Below, piece by piece: positions 7,008 to 17,477 of a DNA stretch of 36,555 bases. The stretch comes from an uncultured Bacteroidales bacterium (GTDB taxonomy: Bacteria > Bacteroidota > Bacteroidia > Bacteroidales > Paludibacteraceae). Where the stretch lies: NCBI GenBank assembly GCA_946616535.1, contig CAMOJA010000014.1, positions 1 to 36,555 of the forward strand, written 5' to 3'. Every line of letters starts with the position of its first letter. The stretch's first letter is position 1. The notes beneath the pieces are model-generated. The model searched no databases. It worked only from the letters and a program-made list of their open reading frames with translations, and was not told the origin of the DNA. The position numbers and the translations under genes were made by a program.

Positions 7008-10000
7008 TTATTTTGTGCCGAATCCGGCGATTTGTACAAGCACTACGTATCCTTGCTGTTTCGCTTCTGGACACCATCTGTCTGTAAATGTAGTATTGTT
7101 CTTAGTATCATAGTCCAAGGAATCTTGATATGTCCATACAAAGACATCGCTGATAAAGAATCCTTTGAGTTGTGACGCGCCATTTTCCTTGCCCCATTGC
7201 TGGATGGAACTTCTGGATGATAAACGCCCGATATATTTTTGATTGTGGACTACATACAGATTGCCATACTGGTCTGATTTTAGTGTTACTTCATCGTCCT
7301 TCTTAACGGAATCCCAAATGTACTGATTGTTCCGGAAGTTATCACTAAGCGCAGGATAGGATAGATAATAGTTACCAAGATTAGCCTCTTTCTCCGTTAC
7401 TCCTAATCTCGCATCCTCAAATGTGGGGAAGAGCCGGTATTTCTCAATAGCTTTCTCGCGTTTCCATTTATAGACATGCAGATATTTCTTTGCACGCGTA
7501 TAGGCCACAAACAGCAAACGGCGTTCCTCATCAATATCAGCCTTGTCGTCTGCTTCTGCGAAGTCTCCTTCGTCAAATTCACGATGTGCCACTAAGGGTA
7601 AACTTGCTGTGGATGGTGTAATCATTACGGCATCAAACTCCAGACCCTTTACTTTGTGCATCGTAGTCAAGATGAGCGATATATTCTCATCCTTAATCAA
7701 CCGTTCTTCCTTATACCGGTCATAAATCTTGTATATTTGACCACTGTCATCCCTACCTGCTATGTCCTGCACTTCGTCCGCCATCTCCGCATAGGTGTGG
7801 GAGTTCTCGTCCGAACGAATGGAATCCAGATAGTTCAAGATGAGAGTATAGCATATGTCCAAATACTCTTGATCCCACTTCGGATGCTGTTGCATCAAAC
7901 CGGTGATATATTTTCTTAGTTCATTTTGTGTGGTATCATCGCTAATGATGATGGGTTGTTTGGCTTGGTCTCGCAAATGCTTCAAAACATGAAATATCTC
8001 TCGCTCACGCCATAGTTCACTATTGTTTGCTCCTTGAATACGGATACGGATGTCCGAATCAATACGCTTTTTAATTTGTGCGTAACCGCGATAAACTTCG
8101 TTATTCTTTCGGAAGAAGACGGCTATGGTGGAGATATGACGATGTGCTATGCCTGTACGGTTCTCCTCTCGCGCCCACTGAATAAGTGAGAGTATATCAT
8201 CCGACCATTTGGTCGCACCCTTTTGAGTGCAATCAGTGATTTCTACGTACGGAGTTTGTGGCTCATGCTCCATCAGCGAACTATCGGATATTGGCATGTT
8301 TTGATCTGCCGGTAAGAACTCTTTCGCGGCATCCAATATCTTCTGATAGGAACGATAGTTGGTGAACATGGTCATCTGCTGCGGATGTAGTCGTTCATCC
8401 AATGCATCGTAATAGGGCTGCGGCGAAAGACTCTTCGCATATTGTTGCGGTGTTCCGTAGAATGGTTTCTCCACACGGTCAAAACCATATATACTCTGGT
8501 TGATATCACCAATAGTAAACAATCTGGCAGCTGGGTATAAGTCCAATAGGCGGAAGAGTATGTTAAGACGGTTTTGAGTGATGTCTTGGAACTCATCCAC
8601 CATGATATAGCGTATACCGGGGAACATTGTCTTGAAGCCGTTGCGTGGTTTCTGTAAGTGCTCAAAGAACATTCTTTCCCATTCCTCAGGAGGTATATTG
8701 TCTAATTTGGAGCCCATCACAATCTTAGCTAATGCATGGAATGTATGGACGTGCAATTGATGAGCCACACGACTCATACCTAATTTAACGAACAAACTAT
8801 CCAATCGGTTGCGCAGTTCCGCAACTACAGCGCGGTTGTATGCCAACACCAAGATTTGTCTTGGGTTCACTGCTTCGCGATAAATCAACTTAGCACACCT
8901 CAGAGTAAGCACGTATGTTTTGCCGGAACCCGGACCTGCAAGCACATTGACATTTTCTGTCTTGTCGGCACGGTAAATGGCTTTCTGTTCCTCGTTATTT
9001 TCCAGTTTTGCCTCCTCCTTGCGCAGCACTTCCTCTTTCAACTGGGAGATGATATTGGAATCTTCGGGAACATAGTCACCGATAAGTTCCATGAATTCGC
9101 TGTAGTTACGGCAAAGGAAATAACGGTGAATATATTCCGCTTGCTTCTCATGCTCAAGCACGGAGAATATATTCATGGCCGCAAGACGGATATTCTTCAA
9201 TCGCTGTTGCTCATCGAAATCTTCGCGTATTTCCTTGATGGGACTATTGGCTGCTTCTCCGGTATCCCATTTCTCCATCGTCTTTGGAGTCGTATATACT
9301 TCAACACCGGTTTGGATGATAGGAGAGTTATCGGTATAAGATAAGATTTTCAGGGTGGTAAGTATTTTGTCAAAATAGGCAAAACCTTTGCCATGAGAAG
9401 CATCCAAATTGTTGTCCAGCAAAGCCTCAGACCATTCAAAAGAATTTTCGCTATGGTTCGCTACATATTTCAGCCATTCCAAACAATCGTTCTCAAATGT
9501 ATCTACATACGAACGCCAGTCCTTTTGAACGGTTATCAAATCGCAGATGCCTTCTTCTTTCTTGATGGTCTGATGTTTAACGGCAGGTATGAAATCCAAG
9601 ATAGAGAAGATACGATATCCGGCTCTGGTCTTAATGTTTTTAGCAAATGTTTCTGCCTTGGTGACTGCGCCTTTTGGTGCGGACAAATTATTTTTCCAAG
9701 GCATATATTGAATTTCTTCTATAGTCTTATCTTTCTTTGTCTTTCTCTCAACGACAAGATCATAATGCACGTCATCCAATAGATGCTCGCAGATGTTTTT
9801 GCGTTCTTCCGGTCCGATGATACGTTCTTCATTCATTCTGCATCCCGCCAACAGTTCACGAACGCCATTCATCACTATATGAAGCGCAAAGATATTCTTA
9901 TTCTTTTCGATCATATAGTTTGTCTCAAGGAATCGGCGAGGACGAACCGAGCATCGCATAGTGTCATTCAGACTGAGAAGATGACGCTTCTGGCATTCTA

Positions 10001-13000
10001 TCAGAGCATCAAAAATCTTCGGGGTGGACATCCTTAGCGCGTTCTTCATTTGAAGAATGGACACTAATGAAGGAGTCTCCAGTTCTGGTACGTGCTTCTT
10101 AATGTATTGCCATACTTTCTCTGTCGCTGGATTGACTTTTGGAGTGTACCCCCATGGTTTCATTGGTTCAACTTCTCCATCGCTATATCGGGTCACATCA
10201 AGATAGGCTTGCCCGATATATTTTAACTGGAAATATCCGATATGCTCCAACCAGTGGAGTGCTAATTTTGCAGCAGTGGTATCGGATACATCCACCGCAT
10301 CTTCTTTCTGCCAGAAGGAATAGGGCAGAATGATGGGTTTCGATTTGGTCTTCTCAATGGATTGGAAACGCTTGATGAAATCAATAGCAGCTTTACGCGC
10401 GCTTTTCAAATCAGACCAACTCAACAAACTGAGCATCAGCAAGTCTTTCAGTTTGGCAAAGTCTTCTGCTGATACCATACATACAGCCGGTATTTGATGC
10501 CCTTCGGCAAAAGCATCTTCATACATCTTCTGATCACGACCGGCACGTCCTACTTCCTGAAGGAAATCTTCCATTACGGAAGGAGGACTGTAGTGGACAA
10601 CGTAGTGAATATTTGGTATATCCATACCCATTCCGAACGCCTTCGTGGAGCATAAGATATAAAATCCGTCCTTGCCTCCGTTTTTGAATTGAGTATAGAT
10701 GTCGTTGCGTTGTTCCGAATCCAATCCGGCATGGAAATAACCTACGTGACCGCTACAGCCGGATAGCAGCGGAATGGAGGAATTGGCGCAAATCTCTTCA
10801 ATGGAATCGGCCGTTTCTTCGCATTGTTTATGCGTTCGGCAGAATACAATCATACGGCTTTTATTGAAGTCGATTTGTTTCTCTTGAATGAATTCTACAA
10901 TCGATAGTACGCGAGAAGCATCCTCTTGTACGCAAGGTTTGAATTCAATGCCGATATGACTACGAATCGGATTATAGTCCTCCGGTTCTTGTCCGTATCG
11001 ATGTATATCCGGCACAAATTTGCTGATATCATCACGAACTTGGGATGTGATGGTTGCGGAGAAGAAAGCAAGTGTGAATGGATATTGTTGCTTCAACTCC
11101 ATACATGTAGTTAGCGCATTTCTATAGTCAGGTCGGAAATCCTGTCCCCATTGAGATATACAATGAGCCTCATCAAAGATAACGTATTCCAAGCCGTTGT
11201 CCATTTTGAGTCGCTGTTCTAATACATCAATGAATGAACGTACACGGAACCGTTCTGGAGTAACATATAGCAATGCGATTTCACCACTCGCAATACGACG
11301 ATAGATCTGTTGTACTTCCGCGTACAATCGGTCGCCACTTAAATAATCAACATTATTGAAGAATCCTCTCTTGTCTTGTAATTCTTCAACTTGATCTTGC
11401 ATCAGTGCCTTAAGCGGAGTAATAACCAAACTCAACTTGCGAGTATAGGAAGAGCGATAGATAGCCGGTCCTTGGAAAAGAACGGACTTGCCACCACCGG
11501 TTGGTATGGAAACAATGCAGTCTTCTTTGCGTTCCAAGATACGCGGAAGGATTTCTCTTTGATAAGGATACCAATCTTTTCCTTCGTCCAAGAAAGCATT
11601 TTTGATGATTTCCATCGCTTCCTCAATGTGGATATCAAACTCGCTGGCTTGTCCGTCATCAAAGAATTCCGTCGCCTCTTCAATGGTCTGTTTATAGGCA
11701 TCTTCTTCTTCCCAAGGCTGAACGGTCATGCTTGCACATTGGCACAAATCGGCGATGTCATTATATTCGTCTAATGAGGGTTCTAAAATATAGAATTTGG
11801 AGTCTCTGCTATTAGCGGACATCAGCGAATAGTAATGCTCAAATATCGGCCATTCTGCTAATATACATTGCTTTGCTGTAGAACCTAAGCTCCGCTCATC
11901 CGGTTCTGCCGCTTCGACATCTTCAATATCGTCTTTGAAAGGTAATGTGCGCCACATTAACTTGTAGCGATCCACATCCATATTATCCCAAATGTAGCAA
12001 TAAGACTTGTCCGTTCTGTACTCACCAATAGTATTCACGAACTCGTCTTTGCTCACAATGATTAACCCATTGGGATGGTTATAGATGTGCTCTAATTTGC
12101 GGAAAGCAGTACCTTCCTCAGGAATATAGAAACCTAATGAGATGGCATAACGAGTAAGAGCATCCTGTTCGTCCAAATCGTTGACGACATAGATAATCGG
12201 TGTGTCCTGATTATCGTTATGTACGCGTTGCAACAGAGCAAATTGGTATGCCCAGTACTTTGTGCGTTGCGTCGTCTTGGGTGTCATACGGTAGGTGGAC
12301 GCGTCGAAATCCGATTTGTGCTCAGTGCTGACAAAGATGATTTTTTCTTTGTCCATCTGTTCGTTCGCGAACTGCCAATCGATGACCTCTGGAGTTACAG
12401 CGAAATGCTTTAAGAACTCTCTTCGATATACCTGATACTCGTAATTATGATACAATACTATACGCCCGTCTGCCATGCGTTCTGCCCATATATTGGCTGT
12501 ATGTGAAGGGCGCTCTAATCCGAGCTTGACTATTTCCGCATCTGGTACGTGGCAATAGTTCGCAGAAGCCATCATCAATGGCAGTTTGCTGCGGCCTATA
12601 AGCGAGGAGAAACTATAGGGTTCGCCCAATTGACACTTGTGCGTACGGTCTTGCATCTCGGAACCGATGATGTAGATGTGTTGATAATCCTGTTGGATAA
12701 ATTGTTCTTCACTAAAGGCATCTATATCAATGCAGTCAATATGACTTTGCGGCTCCTGTGCGCAATCCGCAAGAATCGATAAATCTATTTGTGCCAAGCC
12801 TCGGATTTGTTCCTCCTTGTTCTCTTTCTTTTGAGAACGAACATATTGTGGAATGTTCGCTATGATTGGAGTCTCAGAGCATTGTATGAATCGACGCAAT
12901 ACGCATTTCTGGAATGTCGTTAAATCGGTATTGCTTTCTACCAATTGTCGATCAATCGCTTGCCATCGAATAGAATCGTCATGTTTAGGGAACGATAGAG

Positions 13001-14936
13001 AAATGTATTGTGCGATACGCGGCCATAAATCCTTTGGCGCTATCAGTAATGTCTGTTCTGCTTCCGGGATAGCATTGATTTGTTTAAGCGCTGCAATGAG
13101 AGAATCTTCCGGGCTGATTAGCTCTTGGAAAAACTGCACATCGTTAGCGGCCTCTTCTGCAAACAGAACTTCATATTCCGGCTTTTGTAAGGCTTGGATA
13201 ATCGCTTCCGTTTCCTTAGGCAAGAATTCCTTCAATTCTTCGCATAATTGTTTGTCCTTCGACAAACGATATAACTGATTCCAGAACAGTTTATTGGTCA
13301 GTTCTGTATCAGCCAAAGCATTATGCTCGGTGTGCAAAGAGTACGCGTAGCGACAGGGATTTAATAGAATCTCCATCTCGAGAGTGTCCCATATAAACGC
13401 ATCTGTCTCAAAGCCTTTCTTCTCCAAAATAGGCAGATCCCACACGCGGATGTTATGCCCTACAACGATAGGAACATCGGCAATGCGACGACCTAAAACC
13501 CGTAATTGCTTCTCTCCGCTATAGGAACGGAAATTATCCTCGGTATTAAAGGCGAACTCTGTGACTTCTGTGCCGTCACTCTCGAGGTCAAACACGAGGT
13601 AAGGCATATTCGCCTTTTCTTCGTTCCACCTCTCTTCTATAAGACGAAGGTGTAATTCGCTGCCTTGGAGATGTTTGAAAACAATCCGCTCAAAGTCCTC
13701 GTGTGGCAACAAACGCAAACGTGCCTCTTGCTCCGAAACGGGCAATGTCTTAATGGCTTCTGCTATATTGGCATCTCTTGTGTCAAGATCTTGTAAACCA
13801 TCCAGCGCCGATACATCGCCGTATCGTGCAAAGAGAATATAACGTAATTTATGATAGTAGCGAGTTGGAATCTCAATGTTTGGATTGAGGTCTCGCAAAT
13901 GTAAGAACTTATCTACCTCATCTTGCTCTAAGTGCTTTTGAGCAACGGCTTCTTGCCATAATGCAAATGCTGCGGTATACGTCCCTTCATAGGCTTTTGC
14001 AACTTCCTGAGCAACAACCTCAAATACGGAAGGATGATTTAGATATTCGTTGATGAATTGTATTTGCCTTTCTGGACTATCCTTTAGAGTATCCACTAAT
14101 TCCAGCAACGTGTCCCACAGCCCATAGCCGCTCGTGAGAGTAATCAAACGCCCTAAAACATTGCGGATATTTCGCGATTCGCCACTTCTTGTCGCACCTA
14201 TGATATCTGCGTAATGCCCAATATAACGCAGAGCGATTTTCCAATTGATCTGTGTGTTCCGATTGAGGGTCTTTACCGCATCAATGATTCTCGATTTGCT
14301 ATTATATTTGAAAGAAACAATCGAAGAGTCTGTGGGAGTGGAATTGCTTTTAATGTTGTCTCGTGTGAACCGAATCGTCTGTTGTGGACACAAATCATTA
14401 GTTCCTATGAAACCAAAGTAGTTTTTCCAATCATCATAGAAATGAACAATACCGATATACTCTATATTGGTATCTGAATCAAGAAGAATATCGTCAAAAT
14501 GGAATTTCTGAGGCCTTGACTTCCCAAATTGCTTTTTCAAAGCGTCATACTGCTCATCGGTTAATCGAGATGTGGGTTCTTCGACAATAGGCATTCCGCT
14601 TAAAGCCAGAAATTCCACTATAGTAGCCCATTGTTGATTAAAGTACCGACATGCTTTTATGAGTTTCATCCCTTTAGGAGCCTCCGCTTCAGTACGGGGT
14701 ACTTCTACGTAGTCCTCTTTCTTCTCTGTTTCTTGTTGAATTTGCGGACGCGGTGTTCTGGGTTCGTGCTGAAGCTTGAAGAATAGGATAGGATCTATCT
14801 GTTTAATCTCGCTGGGAGTTAAGGGCTGGTCTGGAGATTTCGTAAATGCATAACCCTTGGACTGGAGATAGTCAATTATCTCCTGTGGATTGGATTCCTT
14901 CAATTGGGCTATGTCATTCAGTGTATACTCCTTCAT
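7008..14936 (-). CDS. Giant 2642-aa fusion: cold-shock-like, DEDDh exonuclease, RecQ-type and UvrD-type helicases
   Basis: Domains in order. Residues 1-60: small helical region with SEIKQIDPILFFKLQ, IF2_N-like. About 155-220: cold-shock-like OB fold (IGIVHFYDDW...FGFI). About 440-600: DEDDh exonuclease, with YLVFDLESDGTEV carrying the Asp/Glu, GHNIRVWDLPIL and HNALADTELTNKLF. About 700-1080: a degenerate region that may be a decayed DinG/XPD-like unit (tentative). About 1130-1480: RecQ-type SF2 helicase with SIPTGGGKS, VIFDEAHCISQWG and the motif V/VI pair FGMGMDIPN ... QEVGRAGRDQ. About 1990-2500: SF1 UvrD-type helicase with LAGPGSGKT, IMVDEFQD, TMHKVKGLEFD and VAYTRAKK. All motor motifs look intact. 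The predicted role is processive DNA unwinding with 3'-5' degradation, in repair or phage defence. It has its own promoter (14966-15022). No frameshift is seen over 7.9 kb. Confidence 0.92.
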   Translation of the reverse strand: MKEYTLNDIAQLKESNPQEIIDYLQSKGYAFTKSPDQPLTPSEIKQIDPILFFKLQHEPRTPRPQIQQETEKKEDYVEVPRTEAEAPKGMKLIKACRYFNQQWATIVEFLALSGMPIVEEPTSRLTDEQYDALKKQFGKSRPQKFHFDDILLDSDTNIEYIGIVHFYDDWKNYFGFIGTNDLCPQQTIRFTRDNIKSNSTPTDSSIVSFKYNSKSRIIDAVKTLNRNTQINWKIALRYIGHYADIIGATRSGESRNIRNVLGRLITLTSGYGLWDTLLELVDTLKDSPERQIQFINEYLNHPSVFEVVAQEVAKAYEGTYTAAFALWQEAVAQKHLEQDEVDKFLHLRDLNPNIEIPTRYYHKLRYILFARYGDVSALDGLQDLDTRDANIAEAIKTLPVSEQEARLRLLPHEDFERIVFKHLQGSELHLRLIEERWNEEKANMPYLVFDLESDGTEVTEFAFNTEDNFRSYSGEKQLRVLGRRIADVPIVVGHNIRVWDLPILEKKGFETDAFIWDTLEMEILLNPCRYAYSLHTEHNALADTELTNKLFWNQLYRLSKDKQLCEELKEFLPKETEAIIQALQKPEYEVLFAEEAANDVQFFQELISPEDSLIAALKQINAIPEAEQTLLIAPKDLWPRIAQYISLSFPKHDDSIRWQAIDRQLVESNTDLTTFQKCVLRRFIQCSETPIIANIPQYVRSQKKENKEEQIRGLAQIDLSILADCAQEPQSHIDCIDIDAFSEEQFIQQDYQHIYIIGSEMQDRTHKCQLGEPYSFSSLIGRSKLPLMMASANYCHVPDAEIVKLGLERPSHTANIWAERMADGRIVLYHNYEYQVYRREFLKHFAVTPEVIDWQFANEQMDKEKIIFVSTEHKSDFDASTYRMTPKTTQRTKYWAYQFALLQRVHNDNQDTPIIYVVNDLDEQDALTRYAISLGFYIPEEGTAFRKLEHIYNHPNGLIIVSKDEFVNTIGEYRTDKSYCYIWDNMDVDRYKLMWRTLPFKDDIEDVEAAEPDERSLGSTAKQCILAEWPIFEHYYSLMSANSRDSKFYILEPSLDEYNDIADLCQCASMTVQPWEEEDAYKQTIEEATEFFDDGQASEFDIHIEEAMEIIKNAFLDEGKDWYPYQREILPRILERKEDCIVSIPTGGGKSVLFQGPAIYRSSYTRKLSLVITPLKALMQDQVEELQDKRGFFNNVDYLSGDRLYAEVQQIYRRIASGEIALLYVTPERFRVRSFIDVLEQRLKMDNGLEYVIFDEAHCISQWGQDFRPDYRNALTTCMELKQQYPFTLAFFSATITSQVRDDISKFVPDIHRYGQEPEDYNPIRSHIGIEFKPCVQEDASRVLSIVEFIQEKQIDFNKSRMIVFCRTHKQCEETADSIEEICANSSIPLLSGCSGHVGYFHAGLDSEQRNDIYTQFKNGGKDGFYILCSTKAFGMGMDIPNIHYVVHYSPPSVMEDFLQEVGRAGRDQKMYEDAFAEGHQIPAVCMVSAEDFAKLKDLLMLSLLSWSDLKSARKAAIDFIKRFQSIEKTKSKPIILPYSFWQKEDAVDVSDTTAAKLALHWLEHIGYFQLKYIGQAYLDVTRYSDGEVEPMKPWGYTPKVNPATEKVWQYIKKHVPELETPSLVSILQMKNALRMSTPKIFDALIECQKRHLLSLNDTMRCSVRPRRFLETNYMIEKNKNIFALHIVMNGVRELLAGCRMNEERIIGPEERKNICEHLLDDVHYDLVVERKTKKDKTIEEIQYMPWKNNLSAPKGAVTKAETFAKNIKTRAGYRIFSILDFIPAVKHQTIKKEEGICDLITVQKDWRSYVDTFENDCLEWLKYVANHSENSFEWSEALLDNNLDASHGKGFAYFDKILTTLKILSYTDNSPIIQTGVEVYTTPKTMEKWDTGEAANSPIKEIREDFDEQQRLKNIRLAAMNIFSVLEHEKQAEYIHRYFLCRNYSEFMELIGDYVPEDSNIISQLKEEVLRKEEAKLENNEEQKAIYRADKTENVNVLAGPGSGKTYVLTLRCAKLIYREAVNPRQILVLAYNRAVVAELRNRLDSLFVKLGMSRVAHQLHVHTFHALAKIVMGSKLDNIPPEEWERMFFEHLQKPRNGFKTMFPGIRYIMVDEFQDITQNRLNILFRLLDLYPAARLFTIGDINQSIYGFDRVEKPFYGTPQQYAKSLSPQPYYDALDERLHPQQMTMFTNYRSYQKILDAAKEFLPADQNMPISDSSLMEHEPQTPYVEITDCTQKGATKWSDDILSLIQWAREENRTGIAHRHISTIAVFFRKNNEVYRGYAQIKKRIDSDIRIRIQGANNSELWREREIFHVLKHLRDQAKQPIIISDDTTQNELRKYITGLMQQHPKWDQEYLDICYTLILNYLDSIRSDENSHTYAEMADEVQDIAGRDDSGQIYKIYDRYKEERLIKDENISLILTTMHKVKGLEFDAVMITPSTASLPLVAHREFDEGDFAEADDKADIDEERRLLFVAYTRAKKYLHVYKWKREKAIEKYRLFPTFEDARLGVTEKEANLGNYYLSYPALSDNFRNNQYIWDSVKKDDEVTLKSDQYGNLYVVHNQKYIGRLSSRSSIQQWGKENGASQLKGFFISDVFVWTYQDSLDYDTKNNTTFTDRWCPEAKQQGYVVLVQIAGFGTK

Positions 14937-14965
14937 GGCGATTTATACAAAGTAAAAATCGGGCG

Positions 14966-15022
14966 CAAATTTACTCAAAATTTTTGACATACGCAAATTT
15001 AATTGGATAATTATATCCAATT
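14966..15022 (-). promoter_or_regulatory. Promoter of the giant helicase gene with an upstream palindrome
   Basis: On the minus strand TTTG (14997-14994), a 20-bp spacer and TAAATTTG (14973-14966) match the Bacteroidota -33/-7 consensus, 29 nt before the ATG. Directly upstream lies a palindrome with arms AATTGGATA and TATCCAATT separated by 4 nt (15001-15022), a plausible operator or activator site. Confidence 0.7.
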
Positions 15023-15073
15023 CGCATATTTTGATACAATAAAAATGGGATTCCGCGTGCAATCGCAGATAAC

Positions 15074-15703
15074 TCACGATAGAAAATCTAATTGCAGGTC
15101 AAGAGTGTCGATGAGTTTTTGAAAAATCTTTTCCCCTTCCTGCTCTTTGTTGGAAGCGGCTATAGCCACATCGACCAGTTCGATATAGTCGTTATCTGTG
15201 GAGAATAAGTATATATAATTGAGGTATTCAAGAATATCAACCATCTTTGGATATTCGTTTGTTTCAGTAGGATTGAGGTGCAGATAAATATCCGTTGCTA
15301 TTTCTTTAACTAAGCGTTGTGGATTTTGATATTGACCAGAGTGAATATCGTACGCATTAAACGAAAGATAACCTTGGATGGAATCGTAAAGGAATTGCAT
15401 TGAAACGAAACCATTGTGCAGCGAATCGGGATCTATCAAATCGTTGGAATAATCATCTTCAACCAGCCGTTCTACAAAAAGACTAGTTGAGTCTTCTCTA
15501 TAATACTGGTCTTCGAGAAGCATAGATTCCGAGACGATATAGTGCGTGAGTTTGTACTGAATCCACATGTCCTTTAGTGCAGGAATATCGCAAAAATGAA
15601 AGTCAGAAACTTGCTCCTTGATATGCCGGAGCAAAGCTTCTGTATGGCGTACTTTGTGCTGCAATTCTTCCTCAGTATATATGCAAACGAACTCAGTTTT
15701 CAT
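15074..15703 (-). CDS. Unknown acidic 209-aa protein
   Basis: The protein begins MKTEFVCIYTEEELQHKVRH. It is acidic and helical with many Asp/Glu/Tyr residues, has no Cys motif, no signal peptide and no membrane span. It follows the 15707-16822 gene by 3 nt, so the pair is tightly coupled. A 137-nt gap holding a promoter then separates it from the giant helicase. Possibly an interaction partner of the neighbouring unknowns. Family not recognised. Confidence 0.75.
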   Translation of the reverse strand: MKTEFVCIYTEEELQHKVRHTEALLRHIKEQVSDFHFCDIPALKDMWIQYKLTHYIVSESMLLEDQYYREDSTSLFVERLVEDDYSNDLIDPDSLHNGFVSMQFLYDSIQGYLSFNAYDIHSGQYQNPQRLVKEIATDIYLHLNPTETNEYPKMVDILEYLNYIYLFSTDNDYIELVDVAIAASNKEQEGEKIFQKLIDTLDLQLDFLS

Positions 15704-15706
15704 TTT

Positions 15707-16822
15707 TTAGAACGGGTTGTTAGGATCATCACCCAAAGTAAAGTTACTGAGGTCGATCCCGTCTGGCAATGCGTTCATTTGTGCATTCTCAGTAGGGCGA
15801 TTCTTCTCAATAATTCGTTGTTCATATACCATAACAGCCTCATCGTACTTGAGATAGTCGAACTCAAATCCAAGCATACCAAACTCCGCACGGACTTCCT
15901 TCCATTTTGACTGCATGATGAGAGGGTAGATTTTCTTGTGAAAACTGGTGAACCTTATCAGAATTTCTGTTTTCCCAAGCATACCGAGTGACCATACCAA
16001 AGAACTGATGGTAGGAATATCACACAACGATTTGTCACTATAAAAATGATCTTCATCCGCCCAACGAGGATGGACATTCCATGGGGCTTTGATATAGTAT
16101 GACCCGATAGCATTCAGAACATTCTGATAGAACATGATTTCTGCTCGCTCATCGCTTACGTCAATAGATTGCCTGGCGCATAAATATAGAAACGCGCTAT
16201 CGGAAAGTTGCGATTGGTCTATAGCACTGGTGGCCGGTAATCGCAATCGAACTTGAAGGTAATTATAATCGTCGGTGAGTTCGAATCGATTGGCGCGGAT
16301 GAATTCTTGCGGGAAGTGGTGAACAATTACTACAGCAGCTTCCTTATCGCGGTGTTGTTTCCACGCTCTTTCAACATCTGGAGCATAGCACTCATCCCAA
16401 TGCTCATCAAGAAATTTTAGAGCGAATTTCCGATCCACTGCATTGTTGATTAGGAAAGCACAAAGCACTTGCTTTTGCTCATCAAACGAGATATGTTCGA
16501 CACGCCTTTTTAGTTCGACACGAGCTGGAATCTTAGTACCTTTTGCGGCATATTCCTGCATCAATTCTGCGATGGTTTTGTTGCGAGGAACTGGGTCATA
16601 CTTATGTGCAAATCGTTCATCAGCTTTGAGCATGCTTTGTGCCTCATTCTGAATCCAGAATGGGACACGGGTATTCTCCTCCTCCGCAAGCGATGGGTCT
16701 TGTAAGGAAATCACGAGGGCGTATCGGATCTTGCTGGGTATAACATACATATCACGATCCGTAGTGTAACCACCTGTCAAACCTTGTTTCAGGAGTGTGT
16801 CGTTTAATTCTTGTGCTTTCAT
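15707..16822 (-). CDS. Unknown 371-aa protein
   Basis: The ATG at 16822 (MKAQELNDTLLKQGLTGGYT) is chosen; the longer frame to 16840 would need a TTG start inside the previous gene. The first 60 residues (DMYVIPSKIRYALVISLQDP) look beta-rich. Residues about 90-240 are basic and helical, and the C-terminal part has YDEAVMVYEQRIIEK before a Pro/Asn tail (DDPNNPF). No enzymatic motif is visible. It lies 7 nt from the zinc-ribbon gene and 3 nt from the next gene, so the three form a compact module upstream of the helicases. Confidence 0.75.
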   Translation of the reverse strand: MKAQELNDTLLKQGLTGGYTTDRDMYVIPSKIRYALVISLQDPSLAEEENTRVPFWIQNEAQSMLKADERFAHKYDPVPRNKTIAELMQEYAAKGTKIPARVELKRRVEHISFDEQKQVLCAFLINNAVDRKFALKFLDEHWDECYAPDVERAWKQHRDKEAAVVIVHHFPQEFIRANRFELTDDYNYLQVRLRLPATSAIDQSQLSDSAFLYLCARQSIDVSDERAEIMFYQNVLNAIGSYYIKAPWNVHPRWADEDHFYSDKSLCDIPTISSLVWSLGMLGKTEILIRFTSFHKKIYPLIMQSKWKEVRAEFGMLGFEFDYLKYDEAVMVYEQRIIEKNRPTENAQMNALPDGIDLSNFTLGDDPNNPF

Positions 16823-16829
16823 AACTATA

Positions 16830-17444
16830 TTATTTTTCAATGAGAAAAGCGTAGGTTTCGTGCTTGTGCGCCAACTCCTTTACTTTTTCTGCGATTTTTT
16901 GTATAAACGCATCTTCTATTTCCATAGAGTCTAATAGCGTTATGCATTGATCAAACTCCTCAATCTCGCGGTATAACTCCGCCATGATGAGTGGTTCCAT
17001 TTCCCAAATTTGCATCAAGCGTACGACCTGTGTCCGAAAGAGAACTTTGTCTTCTTCAGTTGGTTTGTCGTCTTTAGACACATATTCTCTTTGGAACGTG
17101 TCATTGTATAAGTATACAAAGAGTAGACGCAAGTTTATCTCGTTCTGCGTAGGGAGCGAATCATTTTCAAATTGGATTAGGGCCTCTTTGATTTGAGCGT
17201 ATGTAAGTTCTCCCAATTCGTTGGAATAATCATCTCCTTCCTTACTGTCAACATTTGACAGAAAATAATACTTGCCACAATGAGGGCATTTTTGAACAGA
17301 TGAAGGACGTGGTAACATCGGATATTCTGCTTTAAGGTCACTCCACTGAGTGCCGCCGAATGTATTTCCGGACAACAATTGAAGTACCGGTTTCTCTCCA
17401 CCACAAAATGGGCAGATTAGGATTTTTGCATTTGCAGGTAACAT
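16830..17444 (-). CDS. Zinc-ribbon protein with helical C-terminus, 204 aa
   Basis: CPFCGG near residue 11 and CPHCGKYYFL near residue 54 form a four-Cys zinc ribbon. A helical, acidic region follows (YAQIKEALIQFEND ... EMEPLIMAELYREIEEFDQC) that resembles tetratricopeptide-like repeats. The arrangement recalls DUF2225-style proteins, though I do not assert that family. It begins 33 nt after the TPR/protease stop with no promoter-like sequence between them, so it is probably in the same transcript. Likely role: protein or nucleic-acid binding. Confidence 0.8.
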   Translation of the reverse strand: MLPANAKILICPFCGGEKPVLQLLSGNTFGGTQWSDLKAEYPMLPRPSSVQKCPHCGKYYFLSNVDSKEGDDYSNELGELTYAQIKEALIQFENDSLPTQNEINLRLLFVYLYNDTFQREYVSKDDKPTEEDKVLFRTQVVRLMQIWEMEPLIMAELYREIEEFDQCITLLDSMEIEDAFIQKIAEKVKELAHKHETYAFLIEK

Positions 17445-17477
17445 GGTATAATTAATTTATGCTGATATTCAGCAGGG

